A DNA stretch of 36,713 nt, from positions 1 through 36,713 of the forward strand of contig JANQLP010000010.1 in assembly GCA_028280515.1 (NCBI GenBank), in the 5' to 3' direction. This document shows positions 1 to 7,507 of the stretch, one piece after another (the first letter of the stretch is position 1; each line of letters begins with the position of its first letter). Under the pieces are notes generated by a model. That model had not been told where the DNA came from. It saw only the letters and a program-made list of their open reading frames with translations, and did not search any database. This DNA is from Hyphomicrobiales bacterium (GTDB taxonomy: Bacteria > Pseudomonadota > Alphaproteobacteria > Rhizobiales > Methyloligellaceae). The position numbers and the translations under genes were made by a program.

Positions 1-2
1 TT

Positions 3-458
3 GGACTGGTCCTAGCTTGCTTCTGGCTGGTGCTGTCCGGACACTACACGGTGATTACTGTATCGGCGGGGATCGTCTCGGTCATCGGCGTCGTGCTGCT
101 GTCTCGGCGCATGGGGATCGCCGACGCGGAGGGTCATCCGATCCACCTGTCTCCGCGCGCGGTGACCTACTGGCCATGGCTGGGGCTCGAAATCGCCAAG
201 TCCGCCTGGGACGTCACGAAAATCATCCTCAGTCCCAAGCCGAAGATATCACCCACACTTGTTCGCGTGCGGGCCAGCCAGCGCACGCCGGTCGGCATTG
301 CCACCTACGCGAACTCGATCACCCTAACGCCCGGCACGGTGACCGCCAGGGTGAGCGGCAACGAGTTTCTGGTTCACGCGATCACACGCGCGGGCGCAGA
401 AGATCTGGCCGAGGGCACAATGGACCGCCGCGTCAAGCAGTTCGAGGGCGGCGCATGA
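3..458 (+). CDS. mnhE: Mrp/Mnh antiporter subunit E (5' end outside window)
   Basis: Small membrane subunit of a multisubunit Na+(K+)/H+ antiporter. The frame is open to the left edge: codons 3-29 read GLVLACFWL before a GTG at 30, and WLVLSGHYT matches the end of the first membrane helix of MrpE proteins. The true start therefore lies upstream and the GTG at 30 is probably internal. After two hydrophobic segments, the soluble part contains SPRAVTYWPWLGLEIAKSAW and TPVGIATYANSITLTPGT, typical of the family. 151 residues are visible against about 160 for the family, so little is missing. The stop overlaps the next ATG (ATGA at 455-458), so the genes are translationally coupled. MrpE is needed for assembly or full activity in characterised Mrp systems. 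The family call is firm; the transported ion cannot be read from the sequence. Confidence 0.9.
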   Translation, partial: GLVLACFWLVLSGHYTVITVSAGIVSVIGVVLLSRRMGIADAEGHPIHLSPRAVTYWPWLGLEIAKSAWDVTKIILSPKPKISPTLVRVRASQRTPVGIATYANSITLTPGTVTARVSGNEFLVHAITRAGAEDLAEGTMDRRVKQFEGGA

Positions 459-751
459 CGCACGCGACACTGGCATTCGCATGCATCGCGGTCCTCTTGG
501 CGCTTGGCCTTGGGGTGGTGCGCGCCCTTCGCGGCCCCACTGTATTCGACCGGGTGCTTGCCGGGAACGCGATCGGAACCGGCGCGATCATGCTGCTTGC
601 CCTCATAGGCTTCCTGACCGGTCGTCCTGAGTTTCTGGACATTGGTATTCTGTACGCGCTGCTGAACGTTATCGGCACGTTGGCCGTCCTCAAATATTTC
701 CGATATGGCGACCTGAGCCACCAGGGTGGCGAGGAGCCGGAGGACTCGTAA
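455..751 (+). CDS. mnhF: Mrp/Mnh antiporter subunit F
   Basis: 98-residue protein with three predicted membrane helices (about residues 3-22, 34-54 and 60-80). The family core LRGPTVFDRVLAGNAIGT and the helix DIGILYALLNVIGTLAVLKY are clearly MrpF. Length is normal for the family (about 90-100). The start is the ATG of an ATGA overlap with the mnhE stop, and the stop (TAA 749-751) shares one base with the mnhG start. The protein is part of the membrane arm of the antiporter, packed against subunits E and G in known Mrp structures. The acidic tail (GGEEPEDS) is unremarkable. The coordinates rest on overlap spacing and homology, and the call is firm. Confidence 0.92.
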   Translation: MTHATLAFACIAVLLALGLGVVRALRGPTVFDRVLAGNAIGTGAIMLLALIGFLTGRPEFLDIGILYALLNVIGTLAVLKYFRYGDLSHQGGEEPEDS

Positions 752-1233
752 TGTCGGCAGTGGGTGACATCATCGGCAGCATCATGATCTTTGTGGGCGC
801 CTTCTTCTTCCTTGTCGGCGCCATCGGAATCTATCGCATGCCGGACGTGTTCACCCGAATGCATGCGGCGGGGATTTCCGACACGGTTGGCGCGGGGCTG
901 CTGCTGGGCGGCATGATGTTCCTGTCCGGTTTCAGCTTCTTCGTGACGGTCAAGCTGGTGATCATTTTCGGCATCATCTTCTTCACGAGCCCGATCGCGA
1001 CCCATGCTCTTGCGCAGGCCACGCTCCATGAGGGCATCAAGCCGATGGGCGTCGGAAGGACGGTGCTTGCCGGACCGGGCGTACAGGAAGAACCTGAGCC
1101 AGCCAGCGCGGCGAAGACCCGGAGCGCGCCGGGCACATCAGGGAAAGGCGCCCGCAAACCGAAAACGCATTCTGCAAAACGCAAAACCACCGGCGGGACG
1201 GCCTCCCGGTCAACCAGGAGGACGCGGTCATAG
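751..1233 (+). CDS. mnhG: Mrp/Mnh antiporter subunit G with long basic tail
   Basis: 160 residues. The first 95 or so are a standard MrpG: helix 1 (about 8-27), the signature GIYRMPDVFTRMHAAGISDT, then two helices ending in SPIATHALAQA. Family members usually stop soon after this point, at about 100-120 residues. Here about 55 further residues rich in Ala, Lys, Arg, Ser, Thr, Pro and Gly (KGARKPKTHSAKRKT, SRSTRRTRS) follow, predicted to be disordered and strongly basic on the cytoplasmic side. The start shares one base with the mnhF stop. The TAG stop at 1231-1233 overlaps the probable start region of the next gene, and an AGGAGGA motif lies within its last codons. The role is structural, in the antiporter. 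The tail has no function I can name. Confidence 0.9.
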   Translation: MSAVGDIIGSIMIFVGAFFFLVGAIGIYRMPDVFTRMHAAGISDTVGAGLLLGGMMFLSGFSFFVTVKLVIIFGIIFFTSPIATHALAQATLHEGIKPMGVGRTVLAGPGVQEEPEPASAAKTRSAPGTSGKGARKPKTHSAKRKTTGGTASRSTRRTRS

Positions 1234-1247
1234 AGGCGCTCATCAAC

Positions 1248-1790
1248 ATGGTCCTCCTGACGCTGCTCGCGGTCGTCGTGTTCGGCATCATGCAGCTCCG
1301 CAACCTGTTCGCCGTCGTCATCCTCGGCGGCGTTTACAGCTTCCTGATGGCGAGCGTGATGGTCGTGCTTGATGCGGTGGACGTGGCCATGACGGAGGCT
1401 TCGGTCGGCGCCGGCGTTTCGACGGTGCTGATGCTGGCCACGCTCTATCTCACCAAGACGCAGGAGACCGCCCCGATCCATACACCGCTTCTTCCGCTCT
1501 TCGTCGCTGTCGGGACCGGTGTGGCGCTTGTCGTCGGCACATTCGCCCTGCCGTTATTCGGAGAGGCGGACACGCCCGCCAACACGCACATCGCGCCCTA
1601 TTATCTGGAAAACTCTCAACGGGATACGCTCGCGATAAACGTCGTCACGGCAGTGTTGGCCAGCTACCGGGGCTTCGACACGCTGGGCGAAGTGACGGTC
1701 ATTTTCACGGCCGGAATCGCGGTGCTCATGCTGCTCAAGGGGAAACGTGACGTGAAGCCGGGGCCGAAACGGCGGAGGGTTCGCCGATGA
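1248..1790 (+). CDS. MrpA C-terminal module, DUF4040/MbhD + MbhE fusion
   Basis: 180 residues from the ATG at 1248. This is a free-standing version of the C-terminal part of MrpA. The N-terminal half (LRNLFAVVILGGVYSFLMAS, then LDAVDVAMTEASVGAGVSTV) is DUF4040/MbhD, with the conserved Asp and Glu expected in its ion path. The C-terminal half (NVVTAVLASYRGFDTLGEVT) is MbhE. Homologues usually begin MIE-x-LIN, and the codons ATA GAG GCG CTC ATC AAC (1230-1247) upstream of the ATG encode IEALIN. An AGGAGGA at 1216-1222 sits 7 bases before that ATA. The true start may therefore be ATA at 1230 (186 residues), overlapping the mnhG stop as ATAG. The stop overlaps the next gene as ATGA. In Mrp and MBH complexes this module joins the antiporter D subunit to subunits E-G and B-C. 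Confidence 0.88.
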   Translation: MVLLTLLAVVVFGIMQLRNLFAVVILGGVYSFLMASVMVVLDAVDVAMTEASVGAGVSTVLMLATLYLTKTQETAPIHTPLLPLFVAVGTGVALVVGTFALPLFGEADTPANTHIAPYYLENSQRDTLAINVVTAVLASYRGFDTLGEVTVIFTAGIAVLMLLKGKRDVKPGPKRRRVRR

Positions 1791-2203
1791 AGCTCGACGT
1801 TGTTTTCCGAATTGCCGCGAAGATCTTCATTCCGTTCATGCTGGTCTTCGCAATGTATGTCCAGTTCCACGGCGAAACGGGACCCGGCGGTGGCTTCCAG
1901 GCCGGCGTGGTCGCGGCCGCCATGGTGTTCTTTTATGCGATCATTTTCGGTCTCGATGCCGCGCAGCAGATCGTGCCGCCGCGGGTGGTGGAACTGATGG
2001 TTCCCGCCGGAGTCGGCATCTTCGCCGGGGTCGGCGTCGTCAGTCTCCTGCTTGGCGAGAACTATCTGAATTACTCGCCGCTCGGCCCAGACTCTCCGCA
2101 CGGTCAGGAGTACGGCATCATCCTCGTCGAGATCGGCGTCCTCGTAACCGTCACGGGCACGCTGGTGGCAATCTTCTATTCATTTGTCGGCAGGGGGCGC
2201 TGA
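1787..2203 (+). CDS. mnhB: Mrp/Mnh antiporter subunit B
   Basis: 138 residues with four predicted helices. The MrpB signature is HGETGPGGGFQAGVVAAAM, the counterpart of the HGHxSPGGGFQGG motif of the family. Helix 1 starts near residue 10 (IFIPFMLVFAMYVQF), and a loop with SPLGPDSPHGQEYGI precedes the last helix. Length is normal. The gene begins in an ATGA overlap with the preceding gene and ends in a TGATGA that contains the next start (2203). It is a membrane subunit next to subunit C and the MrpA C-terminal module. The call is firm. Confidence 0.92.
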   Translation: MKLDVVFRIAAKIFIPFMLVFAMYVQFHGETGPGGGFQAGVVAAAMVFFYAIIFGLDAAQQIVPPRVVELMVPAGVGIFAGVGVVSLLLGENYLNYSPLGPDSPHGQEYGIILVEIGVLVTVTGTLVAIFYSFVGRGR

Positions 2204-2568
2204 TGAACTTGGTGCACGAGATCGTCGGGCATTACAATCACTGGATCATCATCGTCCTGATGGTGTCCGGTCTCTACATTGTCGTGGCGCGCGGCAACAT
2301 GATCAAAAAGCTGGTCGGCCTCAGCGTCTTTCAAACTTCTGTCTATCTTCTCTACCTCTCACCGGGAAAAATCATCGGTGGCACCCCCCCAATCCTCTCC
2401 CCTCAGTTCACGGTGTATTCGAATCCGCTCCCTCATGTCCTGATCCTCACCGCCATTGTCGTTGGCATCGCAACCATTGCGCTCGGTTTGGCGCTGGTCG
2501 TCCGCATCAACGAGGCGTTCGGGACAATCGAGGAGGATGAAATATTCGCTGAGGATGAGGACGAATGA
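2203..2568 (+). CDS. mnhC: Mrp/Mnh antiporter subunit C (NuoK-like)
   Basis: 121 residues with three helices (about 14-31, 38-55 and 80-103). It belongs to the NuoK/MrpC family: VSGLYIVVARGNMIKKLVGL, FQTSVYLLYLS and DPLPHVLILTAIVVGIA-like elements are present (here NPLPHVLILTAIVVG). The acidic C-terminus (IEEDEIFAEDEDE) follows the last helix. MrpC is homologous to NuoK of complex I and carries part of the lateral ion path. The start overlaps the mnhB stop by one base and the stop overlaps the first D-like gene as ATGA (2565-2568). Length and order fit Mrp operons. The call is firm. Confidence 0.92.
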   Translation: MNLVHEIVGHYNHWIIIVLMVSGLYIVVARGNMIKKLVGLSVFQTSVYLLYLSPGKIIGGTPPILSPQFTVYSNPLPHVLILTAIVVGIATIALGLALVVRINEAFGTIEEDEIFAEDEDE

Positions 2569-4046
2569 TCTCAGAGCATCTGCCGGCCTTACAAGTCGTC
2601 ATTCCGCTCCTCGGCGCAGTCCTGTGCGCGTGTTTCAAGCGGGGTGTCGCGGCATGGTTCGTCGCGTGCGTCGCGAGTGTCGCGGTTCTGATCGTGTCGG
2701 TCGGGTTGCTCGCCCAGGTTTACGATGGCGGAACGATCTCCTACGCGCTCGGTGGCTGGAGGCCGCCTTTCGGCATCGAGTATCGCATCGACATCTTCAA
2801 CGCCTACGTGCTGGTTCTCGTGTCGGTTATCGGCGCGGTCATCATGCCGTACGCGAAACGCAGCGTTGAGCAGGAGATCCCCGCCGACAGGCAGGCCTGG
2901 TTCTATTCGATCTATCTGCTCTGCCTGTGCGGCCTGCTCGGTATCGCAATCACCGGGGACGCGTTCAACGCCTTTGTGTTCATGGAAATCTCGTCGCTCG
3001 CGACCTATGCGCTGATTGCCATGGGCCGTGATCGCAGGGCGCTGCTCGCGGCCTACCAGTACCTGATCATGGGCACCATCGGCGCGACCTTTTACGTGAT
3101 TGGCGTCGGGTTGCTCTATTCGATGACCGGCACGCTCAACCTGGTGGATATGGCGAACCGTCTCGCGGGGATCGAGGAGTCCCGTGCGGTGCTCGCGGCG
3201 CTGGCGTTTCTCACCGTCGGCATCAGTCTGAAGCTGGCGCTGTTTCCGCTGCATGTCTGGTTGCCGAACGCCTATGCATACGCGCCGTCAATGGCCACGG
3301 CGTTTTTGTCAGCGACCGCAACCAAGGTCGCCGTCTACCTGCTGCTCAGGTACTTCTTCACCGTGTTCGGCGTATCCGTGGTCTATGCGGACCTGCCCAT
3401 CTCGTGGATATTCCTGGTCCTTTCCCTGGCGGCCATGTTCGGCGCCTCGGTCGTCGCCGTCTTCCAGAACAACATCAAGCGGATGCTTGCCTACTCGTCC
3501 GTCGGTCAGATCGGTTACATCACGCTCGGCATCGGCATCGCCAACGAGACGGGCCTGACCGGCGGCATCGTCCACCTTTTCAACCACGCCGTGACAAAGG
3601 CCACGCTGTTCATGGCCGTGGGTGCCATCTTCTTCCGTATCGGTTCGGTCAGGATCGAAGACCTGGGCGGGGTCGGCAAGCAGATGCCGTGGACCGCAGG
3701 CGCGTTCGTCATTGCCGGTTTCAGCCTCCTCGGCATACCCGGAACCGTCGGCTTCATCACCAAGTGGTATCTGGGGCTGGGCGCGGCGGAGGACGGCTGG
3801 TGGTGGCTTGTCATACTGATCGTCCTGAGCTCGATGCTCTCCGTGGTCTACATTGGCCGGTTCGTCGAGGTGATGTGGTTCCGGGACGTCGTGCCGGCAG
3901 CCAGGCGGGCGAAGGAACCGCCGCTGAGCATGTTGCTGCCAACGTTGCTGCTCACCGGCGCCACCATATTCTTCGGCTTTGATACCAGGCTGACCGAAGG
4001 GGTTGCGGAACTGGCGGCGCAATGGCTGCTATCGGGGGCACGATGA
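2565..4046 (+). CDS. mnhD: Mrp antiporter subunit D, copy 1 (NuoN/MnhD-like)
   Basis: 493-residue, about 14-helix proton-translocating subunit of the NuoL/M/N-MrpD family. Functional residues are visible: Glu141 in FVFMEISSLATYAL, Lys223 in GISLKLALFPLHVWLP with His230, Lys254 in TATKVAVYLL, and a later Lys in NHAVTKATLFMA. These correspond to the Glu/Lys pairs that move protons in MrpD and NuoM/N. It lies directly after mnhC, the usual place for mrpD, so it is the best candidate for the canonical D subunit. The start is the ATG in ATGA at 2565-2568 and the stop overlaps the next start (4043-4046). Two more members of the same family follow in the operon, which is unusual for Mrp. Confidence 0.92.
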   Translation: MISEHLPALQVVIPLLGAVLCACFKRGVAAWFVACVASVAVLIVSVGLLAQVYDGGTISYALGGWRPPFGIEYRIDIFNAYVLVLVSVIGAVIMPYAKRSVEQEIPADRQAWFYSIYLLCLCGLLGIAITGDAFNAFVFMEISSLATYALIAMGRDRRALLAAYQYLIMGTIGATFYVIGVGLLYSMTGTLNLVDMANRLAGIEESRAVLAALAFLTVGISLKLALFPLHVWLPNAYAYAPSMATAFLSATATKVAVYLLLRYFFTVFGVSVVYADLPISWIFLVLSLAAMFGASVVAVFQNNIKRMLAYSSVGQIGYITLGIGIANETGLTGGIVHLFNHAVTKATLFMAVGAIFFRIGSVRIEDLGGVGKQMPWTAGAFVIAGFSLLGIPGTVGFITKWYLGLGAAEDGWWWLVILIVLSSMLSVVYIGRFVEVMWFRDVVPAARRAKEPPLSMLLPTLLLTGATIFFGFDTRLTEGVAELAAQWLLSGAR

Positions 4047-5542
4047 CCGGTCAAACGCTTATCACTCTCGCGCTGCTCGTTCCGGCAATCGGCGCATTCC
4101 TCATCTGGGCCACGTCACGGAACCCGAACGTGCGCGAGACGACGACGCTGGTGACGGCGAGCGTGCTGTTCGCGATCGTCCTTGCCATACTGGACCGCGT
4201 CATAGACGGGCAAGAACTTGCGACGGGCGCTTTTCCTGTCGTGCCGGGCGTTGAGATCAGGTTTGAGGTCGAGCCGCTCGGAATGCTGTTTGCGTGCGTC
4301 GCGTCCGGGCTCTGGATCGTCAATTCCGTCTATTCGATCGGCTATATGCGCGGCAACAAGGAACCGCGCCAGACACCTTTCTATGTCTGTTTCGCCATTG
4401 CGCTCGCGAGCACGATGGGTGTGGCGTTCGCGGCGAACCTGTTCACGCTGTTCCTGTTCTACGAGGCGCTGACGCTCTCGACCTACCCGCTGGTGGCGCA
4501 TAAGGGCGACGATGCGGCGCGGGCAGGGGGGCGGACCTATCTGCTGGTCCTCCTGGGCACATCGACCGTCCTTCTGCTGCCGGCCATCATCGCGACTGCC
4601 TTCATCGCCGGGACGCTCGATTTCGTGCCGGGCGGCATCTTTACGGGCAAGGCTGACAAGCTGACCCTCATGTTCGTGCTCGTCCTGTTCATGTTCGGCA
4701 TCGGCAAGGCGGCGCTGATGCCGTTTCACAAATGGCTTCCTGCCGCCATGGTGGCGCCCACGCCTGTCAGCGCTCTGCTGCATGCGGTGGCCGTGGTCAA
4801 GGCCGGTGTGTTCACCGTTTCCAAGGTGATAATCTACGTTTTCGGCCTCAATCTGCTGAGCGAAACCGGCGCCGGCGAGTGGCTCGTCTTTGTCGCCGCG
4901 TTCAGCCTGGTTATGGCGTCCGTTATCGCTTTGACCAAAGACAATCTGAAGGCCCGGCTGGCCTATTCCACGGTGAGCCAGCTCGCCTATGTCGTGCTGG
5001 GGGCGTCTTTTGCGAATGCCATGGGCCTGATCGGAAGCGGTATGCATATAGCCATGCATGCAGCCGGAAAGATCACCTTGTTCTTCTGTGCTGGTGCCAT
5101 CTATGTGGCGACCAAGAAGACGGAAGTCAGCGATATGGCCGGCATCGGCCGCGTCATGCCCGTCACCATGTTTGCCTTCCTTATCGGTTCGTTGAGCATC
5201 ATCGGCTTGCCGCCGCTTGGCGGAACCTGGAGCAAGTGGTTCATCGCTGCCGGTGCCGTGGACAGCGGTCACCTGTTTGTCATCGGCGTGCTGATCGTGA
5301 GTTCCTTGCTCAACATCGCGTATCTTATGCCGGTCGTCGTGCGGGGCTATCTGCATCCGCCATCCGATCTGGCCGCCGGGGCCCGGGCGCGCGTCAAGGA
5401 GGCACCCTACCCATGCGTCCTGGCCTGCAGCGTCACGGCCCTGCTTTGCGTTGTGCTGTTCTTCCAGGCCGGTGCGATCGAGGAGCTTCTGAAAGGTGCC
5501 GTGTCCCAGGCGGGGCCATTGCTGGCCGGAGGAGTGCCATGA
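4043..5542 (+). CDS. Mrp antiporter D-like subunit, copy 2
   Basis: 499 residues from the ATG at 4043, chosen because it makes the same ATGA overlap as its neighbours; an in-frame ATG at 4022 would overlap copy 1 more deeply. It is a proton-pumping NuoL/M-type membrane subunit. Glu141 lies in LFLFYEALTLSTYPL, Lys222 and His229 in GKAALMPFHKWLP, and Lys253 in HAVAVVKAGVFTVSK. The run MVAPTPVSALLHAVAVVKAG resembles the N-terminal pumping domain of MrpA and NuoL more than copy 1 does. It may therefore fill the position of the missing MrpA N-terminal half, although it lacks MrpA's length (about 750-800 residues). That assignment is inference. The stop overlaps the next gene as ATGA at 5539-5542. 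Confidence 0.87.
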   Translation: MTGQTLITLALLVPAIGAFLIWATSRNPNVRETTTLVTASVLFAIVLAILDRVIDGQELATGAFPVVPGVEIRFEVEPLGMLFACVASGLWIVNSVYSIGYMRGNKEPRQTPFYVCFAIALASTMGVAFAANLFTLFLFYEALTLSTYPLVAHKGDDAARAGGRTYLLVLLGTSTVLLLPAIIATAFIAGTLDFVPGGIFTGKADKLTLMFVLVLFMFGIGKAALMPFHKWLPAAMVAPTPVSALLHAVAVVKAGVFTVSKVIIYVFGLNLLSETGAGEWLVFVAAFSLVMASVIALTKDNLKARLAYSTVSQLAYVVLGASFANAMGLIGSGMHIAMHAAGKITLFFCAGAIYVATKKTEVSDMAGIGRVMPVTMFAFLIGSLSIIGLPPLGGTWSKWFIAAGAVDSGHLFVIGVLIVSSLLNIAYLMPVVVRGYLHPPSDLAAGARARVKEAPYPCVLACSVTALLCVVLFFQAGAIEELLKGAVSQAGPLLAGGVP

Positions 5543-5826
5543 CCAAACGAAAGCGACAGAGCAGGCGGACGCCCGCCTCGAAAGGTGAAAAGCTCTATTG
5601 GCTCGATGAGCCTCGCAACGTGAACAAGGTTGTTTATGCGCTCTATGCCATTTGCGGTCTGCTCTTCGTCATCGATCCCTTGATCCACAAGCACGGACCG
5701 TTCGCCGTGGAGCATTGGCTTGGCTTCTACGGCATCTTCGGCTTCGTGGCATGCGTTGCGCTGGTGCTTGCGGCCAAGGAGTTACGCCGGCTCCTGATGC
5801 GGCCGGAGGACTATTACGATGACTGA
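5539..5826 (+). CDS. Small antiporter-associated membrane protein, function unknown
   Basis: 95 residues. A basic N-terminus (KRKRQSRR) is followed by two predicted helices, about 31-48 (VVYALYAICGLLFVIDPL) and 62-80 (GFYGIFGFVACVALVLAAKE), and an ending RRLLMRPEDYYDD. The gene sits between D-like copies 2 and 3, with a 4-base overlap on its left and an 8-base overlap on its right, so it must be co-translated with the antiporter. I recall similar short proteins ending in R-x-EDYYD near Mrp-like clusters in other proteobacteria, but know of no assigned function. Size, topology and position suggest an accessory subunit linking two D-like subunits. That is inference from context only. Confidence 0.8.
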   Translation: MTKRKRQSRRTPASKGEKLYWLDEPRNVNKVVYALYAICGLLFVIDPLIHKHGPFAVEHWLGFYGIFGFVACVALVLAAKELRRLLMRPEDYYDD

Positions 5827-7507
5827 CGTGTCGCCAGGGCTCATCCTCCTCCTCGGTGCGCTGTTGGTACCTTTGCTGCGCGGCCGGGCGCGCTCGATAT
5901 ACATGCTCGCTCTGCCAGTGCTGGCCTTTGTGCATCTTGCGGCCCTTCCGTATGGGTCGTTCGGTGCGTTTGAATTCCTCGACATGAACCTGGTTACGCT
6001 GCGCGTCGACCGGCTCAGCAGCATTTTCGGATATATTTTCCTGATCGCCGCGTTGGTGTCGGTGATCTATTCCCTGCATGTGCGCGACGTGGTGCAGCAG
6101 ACGGCGAGCCTGATATACGCGGGCAGCGCTGTCGGTGCCGTCTTCGCCGGCGATTTGGTAACGCTCTTCGTCTTCTGGGAAGGCACCGCAATCGCTTCCG
6201 TCGTGCTGATTTGGGCCCGGGGCACGGAAGCGTCTTACCGTGCCGGCATGCGTTACCTGATAATCCAGGTCCTTTCGGGATTGCTGCTGTTCTTCGGTGT
6301 GCTGCTGAACTACCGCGTCGCGGGCTCAATCAGCTTCGATGCGCTCAACCTGGAGACCCAGGCGGGCCTTCTGATCTTCCTGGCTTTCGGAATCAAATGC
6401 GCCTTTCCGCTTCTGCACAACTGGCTTGAGGATGCGTATCCCGAAGCGACCGTTACCGGAACCGTCTGGCTATCGGCTTTCACCACCAAGCTTGCGGTTT
6501 ACAGTCTTGCGCGCGGTTATGCAGGCACCGAAATTCTCGTGCCCATCGGCGCCGCCATGACAGCCTTCCCTATCTTTTATGCGGTGATCGAGAACGATTT
6601 GCGGCGCGTGTTGGCCTATAGCCTGAATAATCAGCTCGGCTTCATGGTTGTCGGGATCGGGATCGGCACCGAACTGTCGCTCAACGGTACCGCCGCACAC
6701 GCGTTCTGCCATATCCTCTATAAGGCGCTGCTGTTCATGTCGATGGGTGCGGTCCTGTACCGCGTCGGCACGGTCAAGGGATCGGAACTCGGCGGCCTCT
6801 ACAAGTCAATGCCGTGGACGACCGTCTTTTGCATCATAGGCGCCGCGTCGATCTCGGCATTTCCTTTGTTCAGCGGATTCATCAGCAAGTCCCTGATCCT
6901 CTCGGCTGCCATGAAGGAAGGCTATTTCTGGACCTGGATCGTGCTGTTGTTCGCCAGCGCCGGCGTGTTTCACCATTCCGGGATCAAGATCCCGTACTTC
7001 GCCTTCTTTGCGCACGACTCGGGAAAACGGTGTGAAGAAGCGCCACTCAACATGCTTGTGGCCATGGCCATCGCAGCCGCGTTCTGCATCGGGCTGGGCA
7101 TCATGCCCGGTCTGCTCTATTCCCATCTTCCGTTTCCGGTGGATTATCATCCCTACAGCGTTGAGCATGTGGTGACGCAGCTGCAGTTGCTCATGTTCTC
7201 GGCTTTGGCCTTCACGGTGCTGATGCGGACCGGTCTCTATCCGCCCGAGTTGAAGTCCGTCAATCTCGACTTCGACTGGACCTATCGCCGGCTCGGCAAG
7301 TCGGTGCTCCAGTCCCTCATGTCGTTCGGGCAGCAGATCGACTCCAGGGGCACGGCAACCCTAACCCGCACCGTCAAAGCCTTTCTGTCGAGGCTCTACC
7401 GCCATCATGGGCCGCAGGGGGTGCTTGCCCGGAGTTGGCCGACCGGAAGCATGGCGTTCTGGACGACCCTGCTTCTGGGCGCATGTCTGATTGTCTACTA
7501 CTTTTAG
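5819..7507 (+). CDS. Mrp antiporter D-like subunit, copy 3, with C-terminal extension
   Basis: 562 residues. It is the third NuoL/M/N-MrpD family protein of the operon and the last gene in it. Conserved residues are Glu121 (FVFWEGTAIASVVL), Lys193 and His200 (FGIKCAFPLLHNWLED), Lys224 (FTTKLAVYSLARGY) and Lys in CHILYKALLFMSMGA. From about residue 475 there is a soluble, amphipathic stretch (LKSVNLDFDWTYRRLGKSV and beyond), then a last hydrophobic helix (about 545-562). This is a C-terminal addition that ordinary MrpD proteins of about 490 residues do not have. It loosely recalls the lateral helix of NuoL, but that comparison is mine and unproven. The start overlaps the small membrane protein gene by 8 bases. 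No clear terminator is visible after the stop. Confidence 0.88.
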   Translation: MTDVSPGLILLLGALLVPLLRGRARSIYMLALPVLAFVHLAALPYGSFGAFEFLDMNLVTLRVDRLSSIFGYIFLIAALVSVIYSLHVRDVVQQTASLIYAGSAVGAVFAGDLVTLFVFWEGTAIASVVLIWARGTEASYRAGMRYLIIQVLSGLLLFFGVLLNYRVAGSISFDALNLETQAGLLIFLAFGIKCAFPLLHNWLEDAYPEATVTGTVWLSAFTTKLAVYSLARGYAGTEILVPIGAAMTAFPIFYAVIENDLRRVLAYSLNNQLGFMVVGIGIGTELSLNGTAAHAFCHILYKALLFMSMGAVLYRVGTVKGSELGGLYKSMPWTTVFCIIGAASISAFPLFSGFISKSLILSAAMKEGYFWTWIVLLFASAGVFHHSGIKIPYFAFFAHDSGKRCEEAPLNMLVAMAIAAAFCIGLGIMPGLLYSHLPFPVDYHPYSVEHVVTQLQLLMFSALAFTVLMRTGLYPPELKSVNLDFDWTYRRLGKSVLQSLMSFGQQIDSRGTATLTRTVKAFLSRLYRHHGPQGVLARSWPTGSMAFWTTLLLGACLIVYYF

